NCBI GenBank assembly: GCA_016841565.1
Contig: JAENYX010000013.1
Location: forward strand, 1-53,052
Source of the DNA: Clostridium thermobutyricum
GTDB lineage: Bacteria; Bacillota; Clostridia; Ch29
Direction of reading: 5' to 3'
DNA length: 53,052 bases
Made by a program: the position numbers and the translations under genes. How positions within the stretch are numbered: the first letter of the stretch is position 1; each line of letters starts with the position of its first letter. The notes beneath the pieces were generated by a model that was not told where the DNA came from, did not search any database, and was given only the letters and a program-made list of their open reading frames with translations. Below, piece by piece: positions 17,737-28,680 of the stretch.

Positions 17737-18063
17737 TTGGCATTCCAAGCAATAGAGAGCATAAAAGATGCCGAAAAGGAAGCAACCGGAATAGTTGCAG
17801 AGGCCAGGAAAAAAGCCGCCCAGATGATGAAGGATGGTAAAGAAAAAGCAGATGCCATCATTGAAGGGGCGCAGAACCAGGCCGAAGAGAAGAGCCGCCG
17901 GATGGTGGACGAGGCCAAGAAGTCCTGTGAGAAGGAGGTCGATAAACTGAAGGAAAAGTACAGGGAGGATGGAATCCTCCTGGAACAGTCAACCCAGAAG
18001 AATATGGATAGGGCTGTTGATTCTATTGTGGAGAGGATAGTGACACAGTATGGCAATAGTTGA
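17737..18063 (+). CDS. ntpF: V-type ATPase peripheral stalk subunit G/H (NtpF-like)
   Basis: Short (108 residues), highly charged, almost entirely helical protein: AEKEATGIVAEARKKAAQMM and similar heptad-like stretches, as in the coiled-coil subunit that pairs with subunit E to form the peripheral stalk. TTG start with AGGTGG 10 nt upstream. It overlaps the next gene by 14 bp and opens the nine-gene operon. Assignment rests on coiled-coil character and operon position. Confidence 0.85.
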   Translation: MAFQAIESIKDAEKEATGIVAEARKKAAQMMKDGKEKADAIIEGAQNQAEEKSRRMVDEAKKSCEKEVDKLKEKYREDGILLEQSTQKNMDRAVDSIVERIVTQYGNS

Positions 18064-19987
18064 TGTAAAAAAGATGTCAATCATTGCTCTCCGAAGGGAT
18101 AAAAGCAGATTTGTGGAAATGTTTCAGAAGATGGGAAGGGTCGAAATAATAGACGTCAGGGAAAAGACTTCAAAGGAAGAGTGGGACGAATTTTTTGAGA
18201 CCCATGAAGCCTCCAGGGAATTGGCAGATATGCAGGGTAAGCTTGGAGAAATACAGTTCGCTATGGATTTCCTGGCAAGGTATGTGCCCGTCAAGAAGTC
18301 ATTGTTTGCAGAAAAACCGGTTTATGACGAGTCGGCAATGGAGGAACTCGCCCGCTCCCGGAAATTGTGGGATACCGTAAAAGAGTGCAGAGAGCTGGAA
18401 ACAAGGCTGAACGGTGTTAAGAGCGAGGAGATGAGGCTGGCCAGCACGGTGGACATGCTAAGACCCTGGGAGAGCCTGGACGTTCCGTTGCAGGAACTTA
18501 AATCCACAGATAAGGTGGCAATTTTTCCGGGCAACCTGCCGGCAGGCTCTGTAGAACAGGTGAAAGCTCTTCTGCGGGATAAGGCTCCCGAGAGTTGTCT
18601 TGAGCTTATTAGTGCCGACAGGGAGCTGGCTTACGTACTGCTGGTGTACCGCAAATCTCTGGAGCAGGAAGTTTCGGCCATACTGAAGGACAGCTCCTGG
18701 AGCAAGGTGGAGCTTCCCCAGATTGAAGGGACTCCTTCCCAGGCCATTGCATGGGCCGAGAAAAAGGCCGGTGAGTTCCAGGCCGTAAGGCAGGAGATTG
18801 GCGACAAAGCAGCCGGGCTTTCGGAGTGCAGAGCGCAATTGGAAGTGGTTCACGATTATTACAATATGATATTTGGAAGGATGGGAGTTGAAGGAGCCAC
18901 CGGCAATACCAGAGAGGCTTTCTACATGGAAGGATGGGTGGCCGGACCCCATGCCGAAAAAGTCAGGAAGGCTGTACTGAAAAAAATCCCTCAGGCCTAT
19001 ATCACCTTCACCGATCCCCAGGAGGGGGAAGATGTGCCGGTGATACTTCAAAACCCGGGATTTGTGGAGCCCTTTGAGATGATAACCGAGTTGTACAGCC
19101 CTCCGGGCAAAAACGATTTTGACCCCAATGTATTGGTTTCTATTTTCTACGTTATTTTCTTCGGGATGATGATAAGCGATGCAGGATATGGGATAATTTT
19201 AACTTTGATGGGTTTCTGGGCGTTGAAGAAGATAAAGCCTAAGGGAATGCTCAAGAAGTTGATGGGGCTTATCACCCTGGGTGGACTTTCCACCATATTC
19301 TGGGGAGCAATGTTCGGCGGCTGGTTTGGAGACCTGATAACAGTGCGTCCATTATGGATGAATCCGCTGCAGGATCCCATGAGTCTTCTGATATTTAGTT
19401 TTATACTTGGTATAATACAGATATTTGTTGGCTTAGGTGCCGCTGCATACAAGAACATAAAAGAGGGCAGAGCACTTGATGCGGTATTTGACCAAGGACT
19501 ATGGGGCGTCCTTCTTGCGGGGCTTATTATGTTTGTATATCCTCCCCTGGCAGGGGCTGCAAAGGTTCTGTCCATCGCGGGAGCAATAGGTTTGGTCTTA
19601 ACCCAGGGACGAACCAAGAAAGGCATTATAGGGAAGTTTTCGTCGGGTCTTCTAAGCCTGTATGGCGTTACAGGATACTTAAGCGATGTGCTTTCCTATT
19701 CAAGGATATTGGCCCTTGGTCTTGCCACCGGCGTTATTGCCATGGTAGTCAATACAATGGCCAGAATGCTTGGTTTCAATATTATAGGTTATGTGCTTAT
19801 GGCTGTAGCGTTGATATTTGGACATGTATTCAATATAGCCATAAATGCTCTGGGAGCATACGTTCATTCCAGCCGGCTGCAGTACGTGGAATTTTTTAGC
19901 AAGTTCTATGAGGGCGGCGGGAGAACTTTTAGTCCATTTGCAGTAAAAACAAAATATACCAACTTACTGAATGAGGAGGAGATATAG
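18050..19987 (+). CDS. ntpI: V-type ATPase subunit I (a-subunit)
   Basis: Membrane stator subunit of 645 residues. The N-terminal half (1-340) is cytoplasmic and coiled-coil rich and anchors the peripheral stalks; the C-terminal half has about eight helices forming the ion half-channels. The essential arginine that faces the rotor glutamate is R552 in SYSRILALGLATGVIA. The start ATG at 18050 lies inside the end of ntpF. The stop abuts the ntpK start with no gap. Confidence 0.95.
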   Translation: MAIVDVKKMSIIALRRDKSRFVEMFQKMGRVEIIDVREKTSKEEWDEFFETHEASRELADMQGKLGEIQFAMDFLARYVPVKKSLFAEKPVYDESAMEELARSRKLWDTVKECRELETRLNGVKSEEMRLASTVDMLRPWESLDVPLQELKSTDKVAIFPGNLPAGSVEQVKALLRDKAPESCLELISADRELAYVLLVYRKSLEQEVSAILKDSSWSKVELPQIEGTPSQAIAWAEKKAGEFQAVRQEIGDKAAGLSECRAQLEVVHDYYNMIFGRMGVEGATGNTREAFYMEGWVAGPHAEKVRKAVLKKIPQAYITFTDPQEGEDVPVILQNPGFVEPFEMITELYSPPGKNDFDPNVLVSIFYVIFFGMMISDAGYGIILTLMGFWALKKIKPKGMLKKLMGLITLGGLSTIFWGAMFGGWFGDLITVRPLWMNPLQDPMSLLIFSFILGIIQIFVGLGAAAYKNIKEGRALDAVFDQGLWGVLLAGLIMFVYPPLAGAAKVLSIAGAIGLVLTQGRTKKGIIGKFSSGLLSLYGVTGYLSDVLSYSRILALGLATGVIAMVVNTMARMLGFNIIGYVLMAVALIFGHVFNIAINALGAYVHSSRLQYVEFFSKFYEGGGRTFSPFAVKTKYTNLLNEEEI

Positions 19988-20482
<495 letters not shown>

Positions 20483-20495
20483 GGGAGTGTCCTAA

Positions 20496-21080
20496 ATGGA
20501 GGGAATGGAAAGGATTAGAGAGAGTATATTAACAGAAGCAAGGGTACAGGCCGAAGCAATAATAAAAGAAGCGCAGGAGAAGGTCAACGCGATGGAGGAG
20601 CAGGCTAACAAAAAGTCCGGGGAAATAACCCGGCATCGGTTGGAGAAGGCCGAGGTTGAAGCCCAGGAGGCAGCAAGAAGAATGCTTTCCATGGCTGAGC
20701 TTGACCTGAAAAAGAATAATCTCCAAGCCAAGCAGTCTTTAATAGATCAGGCCTTTGACAAAGCCCTTGTTCGTTTGAAGGAGCTTCCGGAGGAAGCCTA
20801 TATGGGCATGATTGTATCCATGCTTGGCAGTGCGGGCATTACCGGAAAGGAAGAACTGGTTGTTTCCCCGCAGGACAGAGAAAGGTTTGAAAAGGGTCTG
20901 CTCAAGAAGGTCAATGACAAGATGAGCTTTGAGCTCAAGCTTTCGGATGAAACGCGTAATATGCAAGGCGGATTTATATTGAAGGCTCAAGGAGTAGAGA
21001 TTAATAATTCCTTTGAAACATTACTCAGAATGGAGAGGGAGCGAATAGAAACCGAAATCGCGGATATCCTTTTCCAATAG
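20496..21080 (+). CDS. ntpE: V-type ATPase peripheral stalk subunit E
   Basis: A 194-residue stalk subunit: a long N-terminal helix (1-100, rich in A, E, K and Q, for example EARVQAEAIIKEAQEKVNAM) and a globular C-terminal domain ending in LLRMERERIETEIADILF. It forms a heterodimer with the G-type subunit and binds the catalytic head. It lies 13 bp after ntpK with GGGAG upstream. Confidence 0.92.
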   Translation: MEGMERIRESILTEARVQAEAIIKEAQEKVNAMEEQANKKSGEITRHRLEKAEVEAQEAARRMLSMAELDLKKNNLQAKQSLIDQAFDKALVRLKELPEEAYMGMIVSMLGSAGITGKEELVVSPQDRERFEKGLLKKVNDKMSFELKLSDETRNMQGGFILKAQGVEINNSFETLLRMERERIETEIADILFQ

Positions 21081-21095
21081 TAAGGAGGGAGCCCA

Positions 21096-22097
21096 ATGAG
21101 GGATACAAAGTATTTATACGCAGTATCCAGGGTAAAGGCCCTGGAAAATGACCTCCTTCCCAGAAGTACGGTAGACAGGATGTTGGAAGCCTCAACCCCT
21201 GAAGAAGCTCTCAAAATTCTCGGGGAAACCGATTATGGAAACTATTTCGGCGAGGTGGAGAGTGCACATGATTTTGAGAAGGCTCTTGATCAGGGCCTGC
21301 GGTCGATATATAAGGTGATTGAGGATTCTACCAGGGATTTAAGGTTTACGCTCATTTCCAAGCTAAGGTATGATTTTCATAACCTGAAGGTATTGATGAA
21401 AGAGAAATATCTTGGTGAAGATTTTAAGTCTATACTTTCCCAGACCGGTTCAATCAATGTGGAGGTCCTCCGCAAGGCAGTGGAAGATAAGGATCTGGCC
21501 GGGTTCAACAAAAACCTGAAACAGGCCTTTGAAAAAGCTGCCATGGATTTCGAACTAAATGGTGACCCACAGAAGATTGATATAATACTTGACCAGGGGT
21601 TGTATGCCTGTCTTAAAGAGCTGGCAGTACAGCTTGAGGACACTCACCTCATTGACTATATTAAAACCGAGATAGACCTTGTCAACATTAATACTGTGCT
21701 GCGGGTCAGGAGGATGGGCAGGAGCGCAAAATTTCTGGAAACAGTGCTGATAGACGGAGGGTTCCTGGACGGGGCATTCTTTATAAATTCTATGGGAGAG
21801 CCTGTGGGCAGCTTTGCCGACAGACTGTCAACCACGAGGTATGATAGAATTGCGGTGGAGGGTGTCCAGTCCTGGATAGATTCAGGAAGCTCTACTGTAC
21901 TTGAAAAGTTATCAGATGATTTGCTCCTTAATATGGCTAAAAAAGGAAAGTACGCGGCCTTCGGTATTCTTCCCATAATTGGATTTTTAAGGGCCAAGGA
22001 AAACGAAGTTAAAGTGCTCAGGATGATTATGGTTGGAAAGATCAACAGGATACCAACTGAAAGCTTACGGGAAAGGTTGCGTGATGTATATGTATAG
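21096..22097 (+). CDS. ntpC: V-type ATPase subunit C (rotor-ring cap, V-type d)
   Basis: A 333-residue, mainly helical soluble protein that caps the membrane ring and connects it to the central shaft. YLYAVSRVKALENDLLPRS at the N-terminus and RYDFHNLKVLMKEKYLG are typical of the bacterial/archaeal subunit C (d) family. TAAGGAGGG lies 6-8 nt before the ATG. It overlaps the next gene by 14 bp. Confidence 0.93.
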   Translation: MRDTKYLYAVSRVKALENDLLPRSTVDRMLEASTPEEALKILGETDYGNYFGEVESAHDFEKALDQGLRSIYKVIEDSTRDLRFTLISKLRYDFHNLKVLMKEKYLGEDFKSILSQTGSINVEVLRKAVEDKDLAGFNKNLKQAFEKAAMDFELNGDPQKIDIILDQGLYACLKELAVQLEDTHLIDYIKTEIDLVNINTVLRVRRMGRSAKFLETVLIDGGFLDGAFFINSMGEPVGSFADRLSTTRYDRIAVEGVQSWIDSGSSTVLEKLSDDLLLNMAKKGKYAAFGILPIIGFLRAKENEVKVLRMIMVGKINRIPTESLRERLRDVYV

Positions 22098-22422
22098 GGT
22101 AGGAGTTATAGGAGACAAGGATACGGTACTTGCCTTTAAAGCTCTTGGAGTAGATATTTTCCCTGTTATAAGCCCTGAGGATGCAAAAAAGGCTTTGAGG
22201 ACAATGGCAAGGGAAAAATTTGCGGTTATATTCATAACAGAGCAGATTTCGGCGCAGATTGAGGATATGATAGGCGAGTATGAAAATGAAGTACTTCCTG
22301 CCATAATACCCATACCCAATAATCAGGGTTCTCTGGGCATAGGCCTTAAGAAAATTAGGGAATCTGTGGAAAGAGCCATAGGAGTGGATATAATCTTCGA
22401 AAGAGAGGGAGAAGAGAATTGA
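22084..22422 (+). CDS. ntpG: V-type ATPase subunit F (central shaft; NtpG of E. hirae)
   Basis: Small Rossmann-like shaft subunit of 112 residues ([56 protein letters not shown]). The start is the ATG at 22084 or 22090, inside the end of ntpC; the frame is open further upstream but the family begins here. Its stop overlaps the ntpA start by 4 bp (TTGA). Confidence 0.92.
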   Translation: MYMYRVGVIGDKDTVLAFKALGVDIFPVISPEDAKKALRTMAREKFAVIFITEQISAQIEDMIGEYENEVLPAIIPIPNNQGSLGIGLKKIRESVERAIGVDIIFEREGEEN

Positions 22423-24191
22423 AACAAGGTAGAATAACCAAAGTTTCTGGTCCCTTGGTAATGGCTGAAGGCCTCGAGGATGCCAAAATGTTCGATGTTG
22501 TAAGGGTTGGGCAGCAGCGCCTTATAGGGGAGATTATAGAACTGCGAAGAGGTATAGCCTCAATCCAGGTATACGAAGAAACAGCGGGCTTAAGCCCCGG
22601 AGACCCGGTTGACGGCACGGGAGCACCCCTAAGCGTTGAATTGGCGCCCGGCATAATGGAAGGTATTTTCGATGGAATCCAGAGGCCACTAAACCTAATA
22701 AGGGAGAGTGTTGGAGCATTTATAACCAAAGGGGTCGAAGTTCCGGCCCTTGATACCGAAAAGAAATGGGATTTTATACCCACCGCCAAGGTAGGAGATG
22801 CGGTAACCGGCGGAGATATACTGGGAGTTGTAAAGGAAACCATCCTGGTGGAACACAGGATAATGGTTCCCCATGGAATAGAGGGCAAGATTATAAAGCT
22901 AAATCCAGGCCCGGCAACCATATTGGATGCTATAGCTGAAATCCAAACGGGGGACGGCGTTAAAAAGGTGCCCATGCTTCAAAAATGGCCGGTAAGAAAG
23001 ATAAGGCCTTACAAGGAAAAGCTGCCTCCGGTTCAGGCAATGACAACAGGGCAGAGGGTAATAGATATGTTCTTCCCGGTGGCCAAGGGCGGAGTTGCCT
23101 GTATCCCCGGCCCCTTTGGAAGCGGTAAAACAGTGGTGCAGCATCAGCTGGCAAAATGGGCAGAAGCCGATATAGTTGTGTATATAGGCTGCGGTGAGCG
23201 TGGGAACGAAATGACGGATGTTTTAATGGAGTTCCCCGAGCTTATCGACCCAAAATCCGGAGAGCCGCTTATGAAGCGTACCGTGCTTATTGCAAACACC
23301 TCCAATATGCCTGTTGCGGCCAGGGAGGCGTCAATATACACAGGAGTAACCATAGCCGAGTATTTCAGGGATATGGGATACAATGTGGCCCTTATGGCCG
23401 ACTCCACATCCCGATGGGCAGAGGCCCTAAGGGAAATGTCGGGCCGTCTTGAGGAAATGCCCGGTGAGGAGGGTTATCCCGCATATCTGACATCCCGTCT
23501 GGCCGAGTTTTACGAGAGGGCGGGAAGGGTTTCCTGTACCGGAGGCGGGCACAGGGAAGGCACTGTTACTGCCGTAGGGGCGGTATCACCTCCCGGCGGA
23601 GACCTTTCAGAACCTGTAACCCAGGGGACACTCAGGGTTGTAAAGGTATTCTGGGCATTGGATGCATCGCTGGCATACAGCCGCCACTTCCCGGCAATAC
23701 ACTGGCTGACCAGTTATTCGCTGTACCTCGATACCCTTGAGGACTGGCTCAAGGATAACGTGGACAGGGAATGGGGAAGCTTACGGGCAGAAGGCATGAA
23801 GCTGTTGCAGATAGAAGCGGAGCTGCAGGAGATTGTACGGTTGGTGGGTATTGATGCTTTGTCCACCAGTGACAGACTGGTACTTGAAGTAACCAAGTCC
23901 ATCAGGGAGGATTTCCTCCACCAGAACGCCTTTCACGAAGTGGATACCTATGCATCATTGAAGAAACAGTTTGAGATGCTAAAGGCAATATTGACATATT
24001 ACCATGAAGCCGAGAAGGCTATGGAAGCGGGAGCCTCCTTTAGGGATGTGGAAAACCATCCGGTAAGGGAGAAAATATCCAGGATGAAGTACCTTAAGGA
24101 AGATGAGATGGACAAGATAGAGGCTGTAAAAGATGAAGTCAAAAAAGCAATGGAATCGTTGGTCTCTGAAGGAGGTGGGCTTAGTGCTTAA
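22419..24191 (+). CDS. ntpA: V-type ATPase catalytic subunit A
   Basis: Catalytic nucleotide-binding subunit of 590 residues. The Walker A sequence is GPFGSGKT (231-238), a large insertion (the V-type bulge) lies at about 110-190, and [31 protein letters not shown] is present in parts as in other A subunits. TTG start, overlapping the ntpG stop. Together with subunit B it forms the A3B3 head that hydrolyses or makes ATP. Confidence 0.97.
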   Translation: MKQGRITKVSGPLVMAEGLEDAKMFDVVRVGQQRLIGEIIELRRGIASIQVYEETAGLSPGDPVDGTGAPLSVELAPGIMEGIFDGIQRPLNLIRESVGAFITKGVEVPALDTEKKWDFIPTAKVGDAVTGGDILGVVKETILVEHRIMVPHGIEGKIIKLNPGPATILDAIAEIQTGDGVKKVPMLQKWPVRKIRPYKEKLPPVQAMTTGQRVIDMFFPVAKGGVACIPGPFGSGKTVVQHQLAKWAEADIVVYIGCGERGNEMTDVLMEFPELIDPKSGEPLMKRTVLIANTSNMPVAAREASIYTGVTIAEYFRDMGYNVALMADSTSRWAEALREMSGRLEEMPGEEGYPAYLTSRLAEFYERAGRVSCTGGGHREGTVTAVGAVSPPGGDLSEPVTQGTLRVVKVFWALDASLAYSRHFPAIHWLTSYSLYLDTLEDWLKDNVDREWGSLRAEGMKLLQIEAELQEIVRLVGIDALSTSDRLVLEVTKSIREDFLHQNAFHEVDTYASLKKQFEMLKAILTYYHEAEKAMEAGASFRDVENHPVREKISRMKYLKEDEMDKIEAVKDEVKKAMESLVSEGGGLSA

Positions 24192-25566
24192 GGAATACAG
24201 AACCGTTAGGGAAGTTGCGGGTCCTCTGATGCTGGTAGACGGGGTAGACGGTGCCCACTACGATGAATTGGTTGAGATAGAACTCCAGGGCGGAGAACTG
24301 CGCAGGGGTAAGGTGCTGGAAGTTGATAACGACAAAGCCCTTATACAGCTGTTCGAAGGCTCCTCGGGGATAAATGCAAACCAGACCAAGGTAAGGTTCC
24401 TGGGCAAGGGTATAGAGCTTCCGGTATCCCTTGACATTCTTGGCCGTGTATTTGACGGCTTTGGAAGACCGAGGGACAACGGCCCTAAAATAATACCCGA
24501 GAAAAGGCTTGATATTAGCGGTGTGCCAATCAACCCAACTGCAAGGGACTATCCGTCCGAGTTCATTCAAACAGGCGTATCCGCAATAGACGGGCTTAAT
24601 ACTCTTGTAAGAGGGCAGAAGCTGCCCATATTTTCCGGTTCGGGTCTGCCCCATGCACAGCTTGCGGCTCAGATAGCCCGCCAGGCCAGGGTGCTGGGAA
24701 CCGACAGTAAATTCGCCGTTGTGTTTGCAGCCATAGGGATAACCTATGAGGAAGCAAACTATTTCATACAGGACTTTAACAAAACTGGGGCAATAGACCG
24801 TTCGGTGCTGTTTATAAACCTGGCCAACGACCCGGCCATTGAGCGTATAGCCACCCCCAGGATGGCTCTGACGGCAGCCGAATACCTTGCTTACGATAAG
24901 GGCATGCACGTTCTGGTCATACTGACCGATATAACCAATTACTGCGAGGCATTGAGGGAAGTATCGGCAGCCCGTAAGGAGATACCCGGAAGAAGGGGTT
25001 ATCCGGGCTACATGTATACCGACCTGTCCACAATATACGAGAGAGCCGGCAGGCTTATAGGAAGCGAAGGCTCGGTTACCCAGATACCCATACTCACCAT
25101 GCCCGAGGATGATAAAACCCATCCCATTCCCGACCTTACCGGGTATATAACCGAGGGACAGGTAATACTGAGCAGGGAGCTGTACCGTAAGGGCGTTATG
25201 CCTCCCATAGACGTACTGCCTTCGTTGTCCCGATTGAAAGACAAGGGTATAGGAAAGGGCAAAACCAGGGAAGACCATGCCGATACAATGAACCAGCTGT
25301 TTGCAGCCTATGCCAGAGGTAAGGAAGCCAAGGAGCTTGCAGTTATACTGGGCGAGGCAGCCCTCAGCGATAACGATAAGTTGTTTGCCAAATTTGCAGA
25401 TGAGTTTGAGAAAAAATACGTTTCCCAGGGAGAAAACGAAAACCGTTCCATTGAAGAGACCCTGCAGATAGGGTGGGAGCTGCTGGCCATACTGCCCAGA
25501 GCAGAGCTTAAGAGAATCAAGGATGAATATCTTGATAAATATCTGCCCGAAAAAAAGGAGTTGTAG
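24184..25566 (+). CDS. ntpB: V-type ATPase subunit B
   Basis: Non-catalytic nucleotide-binding subunit of 460 residues. Family marks are [57 protein letters not shown] (no Walker lysine, as expected) and the C-terminal YLPEKKEL. The GTG at 24184 has GGAGGTGGG 5-10 nt upstream and overlaps the end of ntpA by 8 bp; the frame remains open to 24133 but without family similarity. Confidence 0.97.
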   Translation: MLKEYRTVREVAGPLMLVDGVDGAHYDELVEIELQGGELRRGKVLEVDNDKALIQLFEGSSGINANQTKVRFLGKGIELPVSLDILGRVFDGFGRPRDNGPKIIPEKRLDISGVPINPTARDYPSEFIQTGVSAIDGLNTLVRGQKLPIFSGSGLPHAQLAAQIARQARVLGTDSKFAVVFAAIGITYEEANYFIQDFNKTGAIDRSVLFINLANDPAIERIATPRMALTAAEYLAYDKGMHVLVILTDITNYCEALREVSAARKEIPGRRGYPGYMYTDLSTIYERAGRLIGSEGSVTQIPILTMPEDDKTHPIPDLTGYITEGQVILSRELYRKGVMPPIDVLPSLSRLKDKGIGKGKTREDHADTMNQLFAAYARGKEAKELAVILGEAALSDNDKLFAKFADEFEKKYVSQGENENRSIEETLQIGWELLAILPRAELKRIKDEYLDKYLPEKKEL

Positions 25567-25569
25567 GCC

Positions 25570-26220
25570 GTGGAGATACGAGTCAATCCAACCCGGATGG
25601 AGCTGTCAAAGCTCAAGAAAAGGATTAAGGTAGCCACCAGAGGCCATAAACTCCTGAAGGACAAGCAGGATGAGCTTATAAAGAAATTCATCGAGATGGT
25701 CAAGGAGAACAAGGTTCTGAGGGAGGAAGTGGAGAAGGAGCTATCCGAAGCCTTTGGAAACTTTGTAATGGCCAGGGCGGTAATGTCGGGCGAGGTTCTG
25801 GAAGAGAGCCTTATGTACCCTGTTGGCAAGGTGGACATCAAGGTGGCGCAGAGAAATGTCATGAGCGTACGTATTCCCCATATCGATATAATGGAAGACC
25901 GTGAGGAGGGGCAGAATGAAGAAAACAATCCCTTTGCCTACGGTTTTGCAGGAACCTCCGGTGAGCTGGATAATTCCATTTCCATACTTGCCAGGATACT
26001 GCCCAAGCTTTTGAAGCTGGCCGAGATAGAAAAGGGATGCCGGCTTATGGCGGTGGAAATAGAGAAGACCCGCCGCAGGGTAAATGCGCTGGAGTATGTA
26101 ATGATACCCACCATGTCGCATAAGATTAAATACATTACCATGAAGCTGGACGAGAATGAGAGAGGAAATATAACCCGGCTGATGAAGGTAAAGGATATGA
26201 TGATGGAAAAGGGCGTGTAA
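25570..26220 (+). CDS. ntpD: V-type ATPase subunit D (central shaft)
   Basis: Central rotor shaft of 216 residues, an antiparallel coiled coil inserted in the A3B3 head: NPTRMELSKLKKRIKVATRGHKLLKDKQDEL at the N-terminus (given in part) and EIEKTRRRVNALEYVMIP near the C-terminus, typical of the family. GTG start 3 bp after ntpB. The stop lies inside the terminator stem, so this is the last gene of the operon. Confidence 0.95.
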   Translation: MEIRVNPTRMELSKLKKRIKVATRGHKLLKDKQDELIKKFIEMVKENKVLREEVEKELSEAFGNFVMARAVMSGEVLEESLMYPVGKVDIKVAQRNVMSVRIPHIDIMEDREEGQNEENNPFAYGFAGTSGELDNSISILARILPKLLKLAEIEKGCRLMAVEIEKTRRRVNALEYVMIPTMSHKIKYITMKLDENERGNITRLMKVKDMMMEKGV

Positions 26221-26234
26221 CCACGCCCTTTTTT
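26209..26234 (+). terminator. Intrinsic terminator of the V-ATPase operon
   Basis: Stem AAGGGCGTG / CACGCCCTT with a TAAC loop and a T-run. The ntpD stop codon TAA lies in the loop. Confidence 0.9.
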
Positions 26235-26271
26235 CATGCAGACACAGTCTGCCGGTTCTTCCGTCTGCCAG

Positions 26272-26292
26272 CCTACCAACTACCACCTATGC
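26272..26292. repeat. Short heptanucleotide repeat (CCTACCA/ACTACCA)
   Basis: Three decayed 7-bp units. The surrounding gap 26235-26535 also has a weak AGTATT/AATACT hairpin with a following T-tract (26315-26344) and AT-rich sequence that may contain the ywmB promoter; no gene is seen. Confidence 0.45.
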
Positions 26293-26535
26293 GCTATGAT
26301 CTGGCAATTTTAAAAGTATTTTGAATAATACTCTTGTTTTTTTTGAAAAATATTGTATTATTTTAATTTGGAAACCCATTTAGGTAAGTATTTCATAACA
26401 ATACCGGGTATACGGATGGAATTGATTAAGAAATACTAGTATTAACAAGCATTAAGGTGGTGAAATGCAGGCCGGTATACTTTCCGGGATTTTGGCAATA
26501 ATCAGAACTGCTGAAATGTCCGGGAGGTGAAGTTT

Positions 26536-27315
26536 TTGAAAAGGAAGATTTACTATGCAGTAGGAGTACTGACTTTATTGAGTATCATGTTTGTGCTTTA
26601 TCAGACAGAGCTGGTATTTGACTACAATAGGGGTGAAAAGGACATTCTTGTCCAGGCTTTCAATTCTTCGGGGGCTGCAATAGTGGAAACCAATATTAAT
26701 TCTTATGCCGCCAGTACGGATATGTTTCTGGATCAAGAGGAAGTAACCGAGACGGTTAAATCCCTGGCGTTACAAATGGGTGTAGATTTCCAAGACAGCG
26801 AAAAGGTAGAGAACTTCAACCATGACTACAACCAGCTTTCAATAATAGGCAAAAATAAACAGGGAGACAGTACGGTAATAATTGTACATTCCATGGATTT
26901 CACCGATATTGAAGGCAGTGACGGGGGTTTTGAGACCAATATCGTGGTAGATGTTACCCTTGGAGGAGGTATAGAACGGCTGTCGGATATGCAGGAGAGG
27001 GTTAAGGCTGCTGTGGAGGAGCACATCCAGGGTGTACGTGCCACCTTGTGCATTATAGGCAGCTACGCCGACAATATCCCTGAGGACAGTATGGAAGGAA
27101 TTATAAATTCGGTTTTCCAAACGGTTGATGCTCTGGAAGTAGAAAGGGCAGTATATGATGGGTTAATAAGCATATCTGCCTATACGCCCCGTATTGGCGA
27201 ATACATTGAAATTGGAGGTAACAGGATTAATCTTAATGTTGCAATGCGGTATAATTCTTTTGAAGGCAGAACCTATATATGGCTGGGCTCTCCGGTTATC
27301 TCTCTGGAATATTAA
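26536..27315 (+). CDS. ywmB: YwmB family protein
   Basis: Protein of 259 residues with an N-terminal signal anchor (YYAVGVLTLLSIMFVLYQ) and an extracytoplasmic alpha/beta region. Sequence and position directly before murA match the YwmB/DUF1779 family, which lies beside murAA in Bacillus. Its molecular role is unknown. TTG at 26536 is favoured because GGGAGG is 8 nt upstream; the GTG at 26527 overlaps it. It lies 27 bp before murA and is probably co-transcribed. Confidence 0.8.
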   Translation: MKRKIYYAVGVLTLLSIMFVLYQTELVFDYNRGEKDILVQAFNSSGAAIVETNINSYAASTDMFLDQEEVTETVKSLALQMGVDFQDSEKVENFNHDYNQLSIIGKNKQGDSTVIIVHSMDFTDIEGSDGGFETNIVVDVTLGGGIERLSDMQERVKAAVEEHIQGVRATLCIIGSYADNIPEDSMEGIINSVFQTVDALEVERAVYDGLISISAYTPRIGEYIEIGGNRINLNVAMRYNSFEGRTYIWLGSPVISLEY

Positions 27316-27342
27316 TTGCTTGGTAGAACGGGAGGATATAAA

Positions 27343-28596
27343 TTGCCTAAAATAATAGTAGAAACCAGTCCTCCGCTGAAGGGGACTGTTAGAATTAGCG
27401 GCGCAAAGAACGCAGTATTACCAATTATAGCTGCAAGTCTTTTATCCGGTGACAAGTGCATATTGGACGAGATTCCCATGTTGGATGATGTGGAGATAAT
27501 GTGTGAGGTTTTAGCGTCACTGGGGGCCGATACAAAGAGAATTTCCAACGGTAGAATTGAGATAAATTCTAAAAATATTGACAACCACGAAGCCCCCTAT
27601 GATCTTGTAAGGCGGATGAGGGCTTCATTCCTGATAATGGGACCCATTCTGGCCAGGATGGGCAAAGCCAGAATATCCCTTCCGGGGGGCTGCGCCATAG
27701 GTACAAGGCCTATAGACCTGCACCTGAAGGGTTTCAGGGCAATGGGAGCCGATATAACCCTGGGCTATGGTTATATTGAGGCCAAGACAAAACGCCTTAA
27801 GGGTGAAAGGATTTATCTGGACTTTCCAAGCGTTGGGGCTACCGAGAACATTATGATGGCCGCAGCCCTGGCCGAAGGAAAGACCATTATAGAAAATGCA
27901 GCCGAGGAGCCCGAGATAGTAGACCTGGCAAATTTCATCAGTAAAATGGGCGGTAAAATCAAAGGAGCAGGTACAGACACCATAAGAATTGAAGGGGTAA
28001 AGGCTCTGGGAGGAGCGTCCCATACGGTTATACCCGACAGGATAGAAGCCGGAACCTACATGATTGCGGGGGCTATAACCGGGGGAGATATCATTGTGGA
28101 TAATATTGTAATATGTCATCTGATGCCCATCGTTGCAAAGCTCAAGGAGGCCGGAGTTGTGGTTGAAGAAGTATCCAACGGGGTAAGGGTTCAAAGTGGC
28201 AGGAGAGTGAAAGCGGTGGATATTAAGACACTTCCCTATCCGGGTTTTCCAACCGATATGCAGGCCCAGATGATGACCCTTATGAGCGTTGCAAGGGGTA
28301 CCAGCGTAATAATTGAAACTGTTTTTGATAATAGGTATATGCATGTAAATGAACTGAGAAGAATGGGCGCGTCTATAAAAATAGACGGAAGAAGCGCAGT
28401 GGTTCAGGGGATACCCAGACTGACCGGCGCCAGGGTCAAGGCCACCGATTTAAGGGCGGGAGCTGCATTGGTGCTGGCAGGTCTTGTAGCGCAGGGCAGA
28501 ACGGAGATTTATGATATTCATCATTTGGACAGGGGTTATATCGATCTGGATAAAAAATTTCAAAGCCTTGGCGCCAGAATTCAACGGGTAGAATAA
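27343..28596 (+). CDS. murA: UDP-N-acetylglucosamine 1-carboxyvinyltransferase
   Basis: First committed enzyme of peptidoglycan synthesis, transferring enolpyruvate from PEP to UDP-GlcNAc; 417 residues. The catalytic, fosfomycin-reactive cysteine is C117 in [30 protein letters not shown] near the N-terminus and [17 protein letters not shown] near the C-terminus are family marks. TTG at 27343 has GGGAGG 8 nt upstream; the frame opens earlier without family similarity. Confidence 0.96.
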   Translation: MPKIIVETSPPLKGTVRISGAKNAVLPIIAASLLSGDKCILDEIPMLDDVEIMCEVLASLGADTKRISNGRIEINSKNIDNHEAPYDLVRRMRASFLIMGPILARMGKARISLPGGCAIGTRPIDLHLKGFRAMGADITLGYGYIEAKTKRLKGERIYLDFPSVGATENIMMAAALAEGKTIIENAAEEPEIVDLANFISKMGGKIKGAGTDTIRIEGVKALGGASHTVIPDRIEAGTYMIAGAITGGDIIVDNIVICHLMPIVAKLKEAGVVVEEVSNGVRVQSGRRVKAVDIKTLPYPGFPTDMQAQMMTLMSVARGTSVIIETVFDNRYMHVNELRRMGASIKIDGRSAVVQGIPRLTGARVKATDLRAGAALVLAGLVAQGRTEIYDIHHLDRGYIDLDKKFQSLGARIQRVE

Positions 28597-28599
28597 CTG

Positions 28600-28641
28600 A
28601 AAGTGGCTGTGTATTTAGAAAACTAAATACACAGCCACTTT
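28600..28641. terminator. Long perfect hairpin between murA and ribU
   Basis: A perfect 19-bp inverted repeat (AAAGTGGCTGTGTATTTAG and its complement) with a 4-nt AAAA loop, directly after murA and before the convergent ribU end. Only three terminal T's follow, so efficient intrinsic termination is not certain; it may work in both directions. Confidence 0.7.
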
Positions 28642-28647
28642 CTCCGC

Positions 28648-28675
28648 GAACTACGAACTACCAACTAGCACCTGT
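28648..28675. repeat. Short heptanucleotide repeat (GAACTAC type)
   Basis: GAACTAC, GAACTAC, CAACTAG, CACCTGT: three good 7-bp units and one decayed unit just upstream of the ribU stop codon. Confidence 0.6.
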
Positions 28676-28680
28676 ATGGG

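Noticed and set aside
24181..25278. Long minus-strand open frame (365 codons) across the V-ATPase subunit B gene
   Set aside because: It is the antisense shadow of ntpB, whose protein is unmistakable; the antisense protein has no recognisable motif and no ribosome binding site.
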